In this document: positions 26,150-34,850 of the stretch, piece after piece
How positions within the stretch are numbered: the first letter of the stretch is position 1
How the letters are laid out: each line of letters opens with the position of its first letter
Source of the DNA: Stenotrophomonas africana
GTDB taxonomy: Bacteria > Pseudomonadota > Gammaproteobacteria > Xanthomonadales > Xanthomonadaceae
Assembly: GCF_013004645.1 (NCBI RefSeq)
Contig: NZ_JABEME010000011.1
Location: 1-64,000, forward strand
DNA: 64,000 nucleotides
Reading direction: 5' to 3'
Program-made: the position numbers and the translations under genes
Notes under the pieces: model-generated
The model's database searches: none
What the model saw: only the letters and a program-made list of their open reading frames with translations
What the model was told of the DNA's origin: nothing

Positions 26150-28945
26150 TTACTTGCCGAAGTCGTACTTGGCCTGCACGTACACGGTGCGGCCGTAGAC
26201 GTTGTACAGGTAGTTGTTGAACGGCGTGCCGGAGGTGCCCTGGTAGCTGTGGGCCTGCTGCTCGGGCATCTTGTTGAACACGTTGTTGACCATCAGCGAC
26301 AGGGTCAGGTCATCCTGCGCGCGGTAGTTCACGCTCAGGTTGTACGTGGTGTACGAAGCCCACTTGCCTGCCTTGTAGCCCGACGCGGCGTGGGTGTACT
26401 CGTAGCCGTTCAGGCCTGCCAGGTAGTTCGGGGTGTGGCCGATGTAGTTCGCGTACAGCGTGGTGGTCCACTTGTCCAGCGACCAGGCCACCGACGCGTC
26501 CGAACGGACCTTGGCGTAGCTGTCGTAGTTCCACATCGACTTCGGGTTGCCCAGCAGGTCCTGGAAGTCCTCACCCGGCTGCGCCTGCACTTCACGCTTC
26601 AGCATGTTGGTGTAATTGCCCGAGAACTGCAGCGAACCGAAGCGGCCGATGTCCTGCAGGTACTTGAAGCCGACGGTCACGGCCTGCAGGTTCTGGCGGG
26701 CCACGTTCATCTTCGGGGTGTACAGCGAGCTCAGGTTGCCGGCCGAGTCACGGGTGACCCAGTCAGTCACGTTCTGGCAGGTGGCCGAGGAGCCGTTCGG
26801 AAGGCCGTTGCGGCAGTAGTACTCAGCCAGCAGCAGCTGGTCGGTGCTGGCCGTATCGACTTCGTTCTCGATCTTCCAGTTGTAGTAGTCGGCCGAGATC
26901 GACAGGTTCGCCATCGGCGCCCAGACGATGCCCGCGTTCCAGACGTCGGCGGTGATCGGCTCCAGGTCCGGGTTGCCGGCACGCTCGGAGTAGACCGAGA
27001 CGCTGTCGGCGTAGCGGCAGGCGTCGGTGTTACCCGGGGTGTAGCCCAGCTCGCCGCAACGGTAGTAGTCGGTCGAGTTGGCAGCGTAGTAGCCGCTGCG
27101 GCCCTGGAAGGCGTCGGGCAGGGTCGGCGCGCGGAAGGCGGTGCCGTACTTGCCGCGGAACAGCAGGCTTTCGATCGGACGGAACTCAACGCCCACGCTG
27201 TAGGTGGCCTTGTCGACGGTGTTGTCGGCGATCTTGAAGGCGTCATAGCGACCGGAAGCGGTCACCGTCAGCGACTCCAGCAGCGGCATGCGCAGCTCGC
27301 TGGTCACCGCGTAGTTGCTGCGATGGCCGTTGCCGGCAACAGCCGACGAGCCCCACACATCGCCGTCCAGCAGGCGCTGGTCCGGGCTGTAGTCCCAGCC
27401 TTCGCTGCCGCCTTCGACGACCACGGCCAGGCCGGCATCACCGCCCGGAAGCGAGAACAGCGAGCCATTGGTGACCTGCGCACGTGCCAGGTTCTGCCAG
27501 GTGCGGGCATGGTTGGTGGTGTAGCCGGTGAAGCCAGCGAAATCTTCCGGCGAGATCGGCGAGTAGAACGCGCCCCAGTTGGTGTTGTAGATGCCGAAGC
27601 CATCCTTGGTGCCCAGCTGCGGGCCCAGCACCTTGTCGGCGAAGTAGCTGTTGATGGCATTGCCGAAGCGCTGGAATTTGCTTTCATCCAGGCGGTATTC
27701 GCCGCGGGTGAAGCTCAGGCTGTAGTCCCAGTTGCCGACCGCGCCCTTGCCGCCCAGGGTGACCTGGTAAGCACGGCTCTTGTCGTTGTTCAGGATGCCC
27801 TTGTAGCCTTCGCCGCCGATGTCTTCCGGAGCGAACGCGCGCTGCAGGTTGACCAGCTTGCCCGACGCCTGGTCGTAGAAGCCGCCCATGGTGCTCTTCG
27901 TGCCCCACCACAGGTAGTTCGAGCCCGAGGTGTATTCGGTCTTTTCCTTGCTGTACAGCACGTCGGCGAACAGCTGGAAGTTGTCGTTCACGTCGAAGGT
28001 CATCGACGAGTAGAACTGGCCGCTGTCCTTGCCGTTCTTCAGGGTCTTGTAGCCGGCGCCGAAGACCGAACCGCAGGACTGGCCGGTCGGGCGGTTGGCC
28101 AGCACGGTGGTGCCATCGAACTGGCCGGCGACGTTGGCGCAGTTGCCCGGGTCCATCATGTACAGCGCATTGGTCTTGGCGTCGATGACGGCGAAGTCGT
28201 TCGACGGCAGCTGTGCGGTGTAGCCGTGGGTGTTGTTCTGCTTGGTCAGGTCGCGCTGGTAGCCCCAGATCGGGTTGCTGCTTTCGATCTGCACGTTGAC
28301 CAGTGCATTGAAGCGGTTGTCCAGCGCCGAGAAGCCGTGGGCGCCGCTGATGCGGAAGCTGCTGCCGCCGCCTTCAGTGGTGGTGCCGCCACGCACGGAC
28401 AGGCTGCCGCCTTCCATGTGGTCCTTCAGGATGATGTTGACCACGCCGGCGATCGCGTCCGAACCGTACAGGGAGGACTGGCCACCCGGCAGGACTTCGA
28501 TGCGCTCGACGATGTCGATCGGAATGCCGCTGATGTTGTTGAACGCGTCGCCGCCGTTGTACAGCGCCGGGTAGGACATCATCGGGCGGCCGTTGATCAG
28601 GTACTTGGTGTACCCCGGGTTCAGGCCGAACATGCCAGCGGCTTCAGCGCCCTGGGTGAACGAGGCGGAGGTCTGGCCGCCCTGGATGCCGCCGGTGGTC
28701 AGCGAGGACTGCTGCAGCACTTCGGCGACGCTGTTGAAGCCGCGCGACTGGATGGCTTCAGCGCTGATGGTCATGACCGGGGTCTGGGTCTCAACCTGGG
28801 TCTGCGGGATCAGCGAGCCGGTGACGGTGATCTTGTCCAGGTTGGTGGCCTTGTCCTGGGCCATTGCCGGCGAGGCGGCGACCAGGGCGGAGATCAAGGC
28901 GACAGCGAGGGTGTTGCGACGTGCGGAATTGCGAAGGTCTTTCAT
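26150..28945 (-). CDS. TonB-dependent outer-membrane receptor 3 (paralogue of receptor 2)
   Basis: A 931-residue receptor with signal peptide (MKDLRNSARRN...SPAMAQ), TonB-box-like NLDKITVTGSLIPQ, the same plug motifs as receptor 2 (SAEAIQSRGFNSVAEVLQQSSLTTGG, YLINGRPMMSYPALYNG, IEVLPGGQSSLYGSDAIAGVVNIILKD) and a barrel ending YVQAKYDFGK. ATG 28945 follows a weak GGA motif and gives the expected signal peptide. Plug domains of receptors 2 and 3 are almost identical, while several extracellular-loop stretches differ (for example PNGSSATCQNVTDW versus TNTAGATCDEVANW), suggesting changed ligand or phage contacts. The gene is divergent from mrp, and the shared upstream element lies between them. 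Confidence 0.93.
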   Translation of the reverse strand: MKDLRNSARRNTLAVALISALVAASPAMAQDKATNLDKITVTGSLIPQTQVETQTPVMTISAEAIQSRGFNSVAEVLQQSSLTTGGIQGGQTSASFTQGAEAAGMFGLNPGYTKYLINGRPMMSYPALYNGGDAFNNISGIPIDIVERIEVLPGGQSSLYGSDAIAGVVNIILKDHMEGGSLSVRGGTTTEGGGSSFRISGAHGFSALDNRFNALVNVQIESSNPIWGYQRDLTKQNNTHGYTAQLPSNDFAVIDAKTNALYMMDPGNCANVAGQFDGTTVLANRPTGQSCGSVFGAGYKTLKNGKDSGQFYSSMTFDVNDNFQLFADVLYSKEKTEYTSGSNYLWWGTKSTMGGFYDQASGKLVNLQRAFAPEDIGGEGYKGILNNDKSRAYQVTLGGKGAVGNWDYSLSFTRGEYRLDESKFQRFGNAINSYFADKVLGPQLGTKDGFGIYNTNWGAFYSPISPEDFAGFTGYTTNHARTWQNLARAQVTNGSLFSLPGGDAGLAVVVEGGSEGWDYSPDQRLLDGDVWGSSAVAGNGHRSNYAVTSELRMPLLESLTVTASGRYDAFKIADNTVDKATYSVGVEFRPIESLLFRGKYGTAFRAPTLPDAFQGRSGYYAANSTDYYRCGELGYTPGNTDACRYADSVSVYSERAGNPDLEPITADVWNAGIVWAPMANLSISADYYNWKIENEVDTASTDQLLLAEYYCRNGLPNGSSATCQNVTDWVTRDSAGNLSSLYTPKMNVARQNLQAVTVGFKYLQDIGRFGSLQFSGNYTNMLKREVQAQPGEDFQDLLGNPKSMWNYDSYAKVRSDASVAWSLDKWTTTLYANYIGHTPNYLAGLNGYEYTHAASGYKAGKWASYTTYNLSVNYRAQDDLTLSLMVNNVFNKMPEQQAHSYQGTSGTPFNNYLYNVYGRTVYVQAKYDFGK

Positions 28946-29046
28946 GTAGTTCCGTTCAAAGAGCAAATACGAATACGGCACTGCGCATGCGCCATCGTGC
29001 GTGCCGTGAAACAGCGACGCAGCCCAAAACCAGTGCTTAGCGAACG

Positions 29047-29060
29047 TAACATGAACTTAA
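29047..29060 (-). promoter_or_regulatory. Shared receptor upstream element (copy 3)
   Basis: The minus strand reads TTAAGTTCATGTTA followed by CGTTCGC, 102 bases before the receptor 3 start. It lies in the divergent promoter region with mrp. Confidence 0.5.
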
Positions 29061-29159
29061 CAACCTGTGCACGAATCTGTAGCAATCCTGAATTTCAGTC
29101 AGGCTACGTCCAGCTTGTATGATGTTGGGTTATTCCCCCCGATACCGCTGGTGCCCGTT

Positions 29160-30014
29160 GTGAACAGTTCTCCCCGTCGCCCCCATGCCAGCCAGGTCCA
29201 GAAGGGACTGACGCCACATGCCCGCATCCGCAATGTCATTGCGGTCGGCTCGGGCAAGGGCGGTGTCGGCAAATCCACCACGTCGGTGAACCTGGCAGTG
29301 GCGCTGCAGCAGCTCGGTGCACGCGTGGGCGTTCTTGATGCGGACATCTACGGCCCAAGCGTGCCGGCCATGCTTGGCCTGTCAGGCCGCCCGGAAAGCC
29401 CCGACAACAAGAGCATTGAGCCGCTGCGTGCGTTCGGTGTGGATACGATGTCGATCGGCTACCTGATCGAGGAAGACACGCCGATGATCTGGCGTGGGCC
29501 GATGGCCACGTCGGCGATGACCCAGCTGTTCAACGACACCCTGTGGGACGACCTGGACTTCCTGCTGATCGACCTGCCGCCGGGTACCGGTGACATCCAG
29601 CTGACCCTGACCCAGAAGATCCCGCTGGCCGGTGCGGTGATCGTCACCACGCCGCAGGACATCGCCACGCTGGATGCGAAGAAGGCGCTGAAGATGTTCG
29701 AGAAGGTCGAGGTGCCGGTGCTGGGCATCGTCGAGAACATGGCGGTGCACACCTGCAGCAACTGTGGTCACGTCGAGCACCTGTTCGGCGAGGGCGGCGG
29801 CGAGCGCATGGCCGCGCAGTACGGTGTGCCGCTGCTGGGTTCGCTGCCGCTGCAGATCGGCATCCGCGAGCAGGGCGACGCTGGTACGCCGATCACCGTG
29901 GCGCAGCCCGATTCGGTCCCGGCCCAGGCCTACCGCCATGCCGCGCAGCGCCTGATCGAAGAAGTGGGCAAGCGCCCGCGCGCTTCGATTCCGATCCTGT
30001 CGTCGCTGCTCTGA
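29160..30014 (+). CDS. mrp: Mrp/ApbC-family iron-sulfur carrier ATPase
   Basis: A 284-residue P-loop NTPase that binds and transfers Fe-S clusters in the cytoplasm. The deviant Walker A GSGKGGVGKST (about 31-41 from this start), switch region DADIYGPSVPAMLG, DLPPGTGDIQLT and the CxxC cluster site CSNCGH are all present. The N-terminal DUF59/MIP18 domain found in some Mrp proteins is absent. Start choice is uncertain: GTG 29160 is listed (MNSSPRRPHASQVQKG), GTG 29151 is equally possible, and an ATG far upstream at 29067 would run through the promoter of receptor 3. The end of the gene faces receptor 4 convergently, with a hairpin between. Confidence 0.88.
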   Translation: MNSSPRRPHASQVQKGLTPHARIRNVIAVGSGKGGVGKSTTSVNLAVALQQLGARVGVLDADIYGPSVPAMLGLSGRPESPDNKSIEPLRAFGVDTMSIGYLIEEDTPMIWRGPMATSAMTQLFNDTLWDDLDFLLIDLPPGTGDIQLTLTQKIPLAGAVIVTTPQDIATLDAKKALKMFEKVEVPVLGIVENMAVHTCSNCGHVEHLFGEGGGERMAAQYGVPLLGSLPLQIGIREQGDAGTPITVAQPDSVPAQAYRHAAQRLIEEVGKRPRASIPILSSLL

Positions 30015-30027
30015 TCACAGCTGCAAA

Positions 30028-30056
30028 GAAAAAGCCGCCGGCGCAAGGCCGGCGGC
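30028..30056 (-). terminator. Terminator of receptor 4
   Basis: A 9-bp GCCGCCGGC / GCCGGCGGC stem, followed on the minus strand by TTTTTCTTT. It lies between the converging mrp and receptor 4 genes; the plus side has no T-run. Confidence 0.88.
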
Positions 30057-30086
30057 AAGTTGGAGCGTTCCTGGAGAGGAAGCTGC

Positions 30087-33000
30087 TTACCAGTCGTACT
30101 GGACCTGGAAGCGGACGGCACGCGGATCGTTGAAGTACTTCGGCGTGTTGTAGTTGTAGTAGTTGCGAATGGTCGGAGCGGAGCTGGGGCGACCGTACTT
30201 GGTTTCGTACACCTGCACCGGCTTGATGTTGTTGAAGGCGTTGAGCACCGACACCTGCAGGCTCAGGCCTTCCAACCAGTTCGGCGTATAGGTGATGTTC
30301 GGGCTGACGGTGAACTGCCATGGCGTGCGGCCGGCGCTGCCGACCTTGGCGATGTCGTCTGCCGGAACCCGGCCATTGAGCTCGCAGCTGTGGAATACGC
30401 CGGAGTAGCCGTACTCGGTGTCGAAGCTGCCATAGCCGCCGCCGAGGCAGCTCTTCGGTGCGCCGGACTGCGCCAGGATGTTCACGCCGACCGACCACTC
30501 GTCGGTGAACTTGTAACCACCAAACAGCTTGATGCTGTGGCGATGGTCGTTGAACAGGTAGCCGTCCGAGCCATACATGATCTCGGCGAAGTCGAAGTCC
30601 GACGTGGTGCCGGTGTCATCCTGGCCGTTGGTGCTCTTGACCAGGCCTTCATAGTTGCCTTCCAGCTTGGACCAGGTGTAAGAGAAGCTGGCATACCAAC
30701 GTTCGGTCTGCTTGTCGGCGCTGAGGGTGACGGCCTTGTACGTACGCTTGGCCTTCGGGCCGAGGCTGGCGCCCGGAACAGTGATCTCTTCCGCAGTGCC
30801 GTTGCCATCCACATCAAGGGTGACCTTCAGGTCGCTTCCCGGGTTGTAGATCCAGCAGCCGGGCAGGCCTTCCGGCACGGTCCACGGGTCGGACCAGTTG
30901 GACAGGTCATAGCCTGCGGCAGCTGCGGCGTTGTACAGCGAGCGCGAGTCGCAGGTGTCGTCGATCACCTTGTTGGCGCGGCGATAGGTCGCCTTGATGC
31001 CAACGGTCCAGTCGTTGAAGAAATCGATCGACGAGCTGACCTGCTGCTGGTAACCGATGATCAGTTCGTCCTGGGTGTAAGGCTTCAGGCCCTTGGACGC
31101 GACGGCGCGCGGATCCGGAGTGACGCCGCTTTCGCCATTGACCACGGAGTCGTTCGCACCATCCTCGAAACTGCCGGTGACGTTCGGAGCGCCATTGGCG
31201 CCGATGCCGTCGTAGGTGTAGTACTGGTCCAGGTAGTAGGAGGCGCTGGCTGCGCGCAGTGCCACGTTTGCCGCGATCGGCAGCGAGTACCGGCCCACCG
31301 AAGCGAACAGCTTGCTGCGACCATCACCCAACAGGTCCCACGAGAAGCCAAAACGCGGCTGCCAGATGTCGTCCTGCTTGACGAACGTTGCACCGTCGGA
31401 GTTCTTGTTGTTGAACGAATCGTTACGAATACCGCCGTACAGCATGAAGTTGTCGGTGATCTGCCAGTTGTCCTGCAGATACCACGATTTCTGCTTGATC
31501 TCGATCGAACCACCGTTGCGGAAGTTCACGAGATTGGCGTAGTCGTCGAACAGGTACCAAAGTGCTCCGCCCGAGTACGAGGTGCCCTGCACGGACGTCC
31601 ATTTTTCATCGCTGTAACCAAAGCCGACCTTGTGGTCGCCCAGCTGCCAGTCGAAGTCGAGGCGAGTGCCCTTGCGTTCGTTGCGGCCGCCGAAGATACC
31701 GACGGTGCTGGCAACCGCACAGCCGATCTGGCGGCCGGTGCCGCCGGTGGCCGAGCGGTAGTCCAGCACATAGGGGCACGCACCCTGCGGGCTGTTGATG
31801 TCACCGTTGTAGGCATCAAAGACGCCATCGGCGCTGATGGTGTGTTCCGATGAACGATTGCGCATCTGCCCGTACTGCAGGGATGCGGTCAGGTTCTCGG
31901 TGAGATAGCTGGTCCACTTGAAGACGTCGGTCTGGCCGCCGCTCTTGCCGATCAACTGGCCCAGGTCGCCGGTCTTGGCCGGTTCGCCGCCAGCGTTGGG
32001 GCTGTCATAGGCCGCAGTGTAGTAGTCATACGAGTAACGACGGCTGTTGTCGAAGCCGGTGTACTCCAGGTGGTTGTTCTCGTTGAGGTACCAGTCGACC
32101 TTCAACAGCCAGTAAGGCGTCTTCGACTCATAGTCATAGGCGCTGGTCGACAATGCCGCAGCCGACGGCGGACGGCCATTGGTGGTGTACTGGGAGCCGC
32201 GGTTGCCGAAGTTGCCGGTCTTGGAGTTGCTGAACTGGCCCATCGCGAACACGAACAGCTTGTCCTCGATCAACGGACCGCCAGCCCAGACGCTGTACAC
32301 GTTGGAGCTGCTGCTGTTCTTGTCGTACGAACGGAACAGCGAGCCATCGCTGTAGTAGGTGTCCGGAGCCTTTTCACGCAGCGAGTCCGGGGTGCCGGTC
32401 CAGCTGAAACCACCCTTCCATTCGTTGGTGCCGCGCTTGACGTTGACGCTGGTCACGCCACCGGTGGAGAAACCGTACTGAGCACCATAGCCGCCGGTCT
32501 GCACGTCCAGCTGATCGATGGCCTGGTACGGGATCTCCGAGAAGGACAGGCTGTCATACAGATTGGTGACGTTGAATCCGTTGACGTAGTAGCTGTTTTC
32601 CGCAGCCGACGCGCCACCGAACGAGGCTGGGCCGAAATAGCCGCTCGATGCGACGGTGCCCGGGGTCAGCAGCGAGACGCTGGTGATATCGCGGGCGACC
32701 GGCAATGAATTGAGCTTGTCGGCGGTGAAGGTGGTACGCGATTCAACGCTGCCCAGGTCGATCGTGTTGGCCGCGCCCAGGGCGCGCACGTTGACGGTAT
32801 CCAGCGATGTTGCACCGCTGCTGTTCGCCGAGGCGAATGTCGCGAACGACTGTTGTCCGGCGACCACGGTGACGCGGGTGGTCGCAACCGGATTTCCACC
32901 ACTGACCGTGGTGACCTCATACGTGCCGGTCGGCAATTGGGAGATGCGGAAACGGCCATCCGCGCTGACGTTCGCCTCGCGGGTGGCGCCGGAAGACAGG

Positions 33001-33146
33001 CTCTTGACCTGCACTTTGTCAGCCGACGTAGCGGTACCGACGATGTCGCCGGAAGTGCTCTGCGCATAGCTGGTGCCGGCGATGGCTCCCAGGACCATGG
33101 CCAGAGCGGTGCGCTTCAGACTGCGTCCATTGAAGTTCAGATTCAT
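30087..33146 (-). CDS. Oar-like TonB-dependent receptor with carboxypeptidase-regulatory N-domain (receptor 4)
   Basis: A 1019-residue outer-membrane protein. A signal peptide (to about 28, TSYAQ) is followed by a carboxypeptidase-regulatory-like beta domain (about 30-100, VQVKSLSSGATREANVSADGRFRISQLPTGTYEVTTVSGG), a plug (about 125-235; NSYYVNGFNVTNLYDSLSFSEIPYQAIDQLDVQTGGYGAQYGFSTGGVTSVNVKRG) and a barrel ending VRFQVQYDW with a terminal aromatic residue. This order matches the Oar/OmpA-related subgroup, different from receptors 1-3. ATG 33146 has AAAGGA at ideal spacing. The family includes proteins for adhesion, development or protein uptake; the ligand here is unknown. It does not carry the TTAAGNNCATGTTA element seen before the other receptors. 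Confidence 0.92.
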   Translation of the reverse strand: MNLNFNGRSLKRTALAMVLGAIAGTSYAQSTSGDIVGTATSADKVQVKSLSSGATREANVSADGRFRISQLPTGTYEVTTVSGGNPVATTRVTVVAGQQSFATFASANSSGATSLDTVNVRALGAANTIDLGSVESRTTFTADKLNSLPVARDITSVSLLTPGTVASSGYFGPASFGGASAAENSYYVNGFNVTNLYDSLSFSEIPYQAIDQLDVQTGGYGAQYGFSTGGVTSVNVKRGTNEWKGGFSWTGTPDSLREKAPDTYYSDGSLFRSYDKNSSSSNVYSVWAGGPLIEDKLFVFAMGQFSNSKTGNFGNRGSQYTTNGRPPSAAALSTSAYDYESKTPYWLLKVDWYLNENNHLEYTGFDNSRRYSYDYYTAAYDSPNAGGEPAKTGDLGQLIGKSGGQTDVFKWTSYLTENLTASLQYGQMRNRSSEHTISADGVFDAYNGDINSPQGACPYVLDYRSATGGTGRQIGCAVASTVGIFGGRNERKGTRLDFDWQLGDHKVGFGYSDEKWTSVQGTSYSGGALWYLFDDYANLVNFRNGGSIEIKQKSWYLQDNWQITDNFMLYGGIRNDSFNNKNSDGATFVKQDDIWQPRFGFSWDLLGDGRSKLFASVGRYSLPIAANVALRAASASYYLDQYYTYDGIGANGAPNVTGSFEDGANDSVVNGESGVTPDPRAVASKGLKPYTQDELIIGYQQQVSSSIDFFNDWTVGIKATYRRANKVIDDTCDSRSLYNAAAAAGYDLSNWSDPWTVPEGLPGCWIYNPGSDLKVTLDVDGNGTAEEITVPGASLGPKAKRTYKAVTLSADKQTERWYASFSYTWSKLEGNYEGLVKSTNGQDDTGTTSDFDFAEIMYGSDGYLFNDHRHSIKLFGGYKFTDEWSVGVNILAQSGAPKSCLGGGYGSFDTEYGYSGVFHSCELNGRVPADDIAKVGSAGRTPWQFTVSPNITYTPNWLEGLSLQVSVLNAFNNIKPVQVYETKYGRPSSAPTIRNYYNYNTPKYFNDPRAVRFQVQYDW

Positions 33147-33566
33147 CGTGTTCCTTTGCGGTTGCAGAGGGAAATCGGTTGGGCTCAAGGGACCTGAACG
33201 AATTGTTCAGGATGAATGAAACCGTAACGATCAATCTTTCCTCATGCAACGTTCATCCGGCGCTCATGTCCGTGGGGAGGCCGATGGGTGGATTCATGTA
33301 TTTGAATTTCAAGGAAAAATATTTTTATGTCGACATGTGTCACTGCAAACATGCTGATTGGATTTGACATAAATATGTGTTAACTGATTTAACTCGGTCG
33401 ACTTGGTCTCATTTGTTATTCATCCTGCGCGTGCGTCTTTTCCCTGCGACGGCGTATGACAATGGAAACGGCGCGCCAATCCGCGTCATGGCCGGCAGAG
33501 TTGGCCCGCCTGTAGAATCGCCGCCTCGGGCGCAGCCCGTTTCCCCCTCGATCAACAGGACAGAGC
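33147..33566. promoter_or_regulatory. Divergent promoter region between receptor 4 and dcd
   Basis: About 420 bases with no gene. The stretch 33295-33420 is markedly A/T-rich for this genome (for example AAATATTTTTATG and ACATAAATATG), suggesting promoter and regulator-binding sequence for receptor 4. No specific operator could be named. Confidence 0.5.
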
Positions 33567-34139
33567 ATGAGCATCAAGAGTGACCGTTGGATCCGCCGCA
33601 TGTCCGAGCAGCACGGCATGATCGAGCCGTTCGAGGCAGGGCAGGTCAAGCAGGCCAACGGCGAGCGCATCGTCAGCTATGGCACGTCCAGCTATGGCTA
33701 TGACGTGCGCTGCTCGCGCGAGTTCAAGGTGTTCACCAACATCAACTCGACCATCGTCGATCCCAAGCGCTTCGACTCGGGCAGCTTCGTCGACATCACC
33801 GCCGACGAGTGCATCATTCCGCCGAACAGCTTCGCGCTGGCACGTACCGTTGAATACTTCCGCATTCCGCGCGACACCCTGGTGGTGTGCCTGGGCAAGA
33901 GCACCTACGCGCGCTGCGGCATCATCGTCAACGTGACCCCGCTGGAGCCGGAGTGGGAGGGCCACGTGACCCTTGAGTTCAGCAACACCACGCCGCTGCC
34001 GGCGCGCATCTATGCCAACGAAGGCGTCGCACAGATGTTGTTCTTCCAGGCGGCGGCCGATGACGTCTGCGAGACGTCGTATCGTGATCGTGGTGGCAAG
34101 TACCAGGGCCAGACCGGCGTGACCCTGCCGCGGACCTGA
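33567..34139 (+). CDS. dcd: dCTP deaminase
   Basis: A 190-residue homotrimeric enzyme converting dCTP to dUTP plus ammonia, the main bacterial route to dUMP for thymidylate synthesis. The full length matches E. coli Dcd (193). Key parts are the N-terminal [10 protein letters not shown], the [19 protein letters not shown] strand, [44 protein letters not shown], which contains the catalytic glutamate and nucleotide contacts, and the C-terminal [16 protein letters not shown] lid. The AGGACAG sequence 6-7 bases before the ATG supports the start. It is divergent from receptor 4 and followed by a SMAG pair. Confidence 0.96.
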   Translation: MSIKSDRWIRRMSEQHGMIEPFEAGQVKQANGERIVSYGTSSYGYDVRCSREFKVFTNINSTIVDPKRFDSGSFVDITADECIIPPNSFALARTVEYFRIPRDTLVVCLGKSTYARCGIIVNVTPLEPEWEGHVTLEFSNTTPLPARIYANEGVAQMLFFQAAADDVCETSYRDRGGKYQGQTGVTLPRT

Positions 34140-34154
34140 AGGCTGTCGGCAGCC

Positions 34155-34213
34155 TGTGGGGCCGGGCGATGCTCGGCCTCACGTCAAGGCAGCCGAGCAT
34201 GGCCCGGCTCTAC
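34155..34213. repeat. SMAG inverted pair
   Basis: A degenerate unit (GTGGGGCCGGGCGATGCTCGG, 34155-34178) faces a better unit AGCCGAGCATGGCCCGGCTC ending CTAC (34191-34213). The pair can fold as one long hairpin between dcd and the converging small gene. Confidence 0.75.
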
Positions 34214-34215
34214 AT

Positions 34216-34246
34216 GAAGAAGGCGGCGCAATGCGCCGCCTTCTTC
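34216..34246 (-). terminator. Perfect 14-bp hairpin at the end of the HIT/small-protein unit
   Basis: GAAGAAGGCGGCGC-AAT-GCGCCGCCTTCTTC; the outer bases include the stop codon of the 55-residue membrane protein. The U-tract is only TTCTTC, so termination strength is uncertain. Confidence 0.65.
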
Positions 34247-34412
34247 ATTTCCCGCGACCGAACAGCATCGCGATACCGACACCCACCAGCGCCACCGGCC
34301 ACCAGGTCAGCAGCAGCTTGGACAGGTTCAGGTGCGTCCAGCCGAGGTTGCTGGCGAGCATGAACAGACCGATCAGGATCAGCAGGATGGCGGCAACGAG
34401 GTTGAATCGCAT
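34245..34412 (-). CDS. 55-residue two-helix membrane protein (LiaI/DUF5668-like)
   Basis: A small coding region giving MRFNLVAAILLILIGLFMLA, then SNLGWTHLNLSKLLLTWWPVALVGVGIAMLFGRGK. It has two transmembrane helices (about 5-20 and 33-50) separated by a short polar turn, and the ILLILIGLFML...WWPVALVGVGIAML pattern resembles the small LiaI-LiaF-like / DUF5668 transmembrane family. It starts 15 bases after the HIT gene stop, so it probably ends a three-gene unit with dienelactone hydrolase and HIT. No Shine-Dalgarno is evident. Function unknown; envelope-stress sensing as in LiaI/LiaF relatives is only a family-level suggestion. Confidence 0.7.
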   Translation of the reverse strand: MRFNLVAAILLILIGLFMLASNLGWTHLNLSKLLLTWWPVALVGVGIAMLFGRGK

Positions 34413-34427
34413 CGGGTCGGCGAACGC

Positions 34428-34850
34428 TCAGGAGTGGGCCGGATATCCTAGCCGTTCCTTCCAGTAGGCGACATGCTGGTCCAGCGCGGCCGGCTCGTAG
34501 CGGTGCGCCGGCCCGCTGCCCCAGACCGGGCCGGGCCAAGCCGGGTCGCCATCGTGGCGGCCGATCACGTGGAAGTGCAGCTGGCGCACGATGTTGCCCA
34601 GCGCGCCAATGTTGATCTTCTCCACTCCGTCGGAGCCCTTCAGGGCCTTGCAGGCGCGGTTGAGCTCGGTGCGCAGCTTGTCCTGCTGCTCACCGTCCAG
34701 CTCGATCCACTCGGTTACCCCGGCCAGACGCGGCACGAGTACCAGCCAGGGGAATCGTTCGTCGTTCATCAGCCGCACTTGCGACAACGGTCCTTCCGCC
34801 ACCAGCACGCTATCGGTGGCCAGGCGTGAATCGAGTTCGAAATCGCTCAT
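34428..34850 (-). CDS. HIT-family hydrolase
   Basis: A 140-residue histidine-triad protein. The motif QLHFHVIGRHDGDPAWPGPVWG fits the HIT active site but in the shorter HxHxxGR form typical of this bacterial subgroup, with a W-P-rich tail instead of a classical third histidine. Such enzymes hydrolyse nucleoside phosphoramidates or similar nucleotides. ATG 34850 overlaps the stop of the upstream dienelactone hydrolase gene (ATGA), indicating translational coupling. The small membrane protein follows immediately. Confidence 0.88.
   Translation of the reverse strand: MSDFELDSRLATDSVLVAEGPLSQVRLMNDERFPWLVLVPRLAGVTEWIELDGEQQDKLRTELNRACKALKGSDGVEKINIGALGNIVRQLHFHVIGRHDGDPAWPGPVWGSGPAHRYEPAALDQHVAYWKERLGYPAHS

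Noticed and set aside
26249..29122. 957-codon open frame antisense to TonB receptor 3
   Set aside because: Same reason: composition bias and full overlap with a well-supported gene. A near-identical shadow occurs opposite receptor 2, as expected for duplicates.
34428..34850. Frameshift between the HIT gene and the dienelactone hydrolase gene
   Set aside because: The ATGA overlap is a normal coupling arrangement; both proteins are complete.
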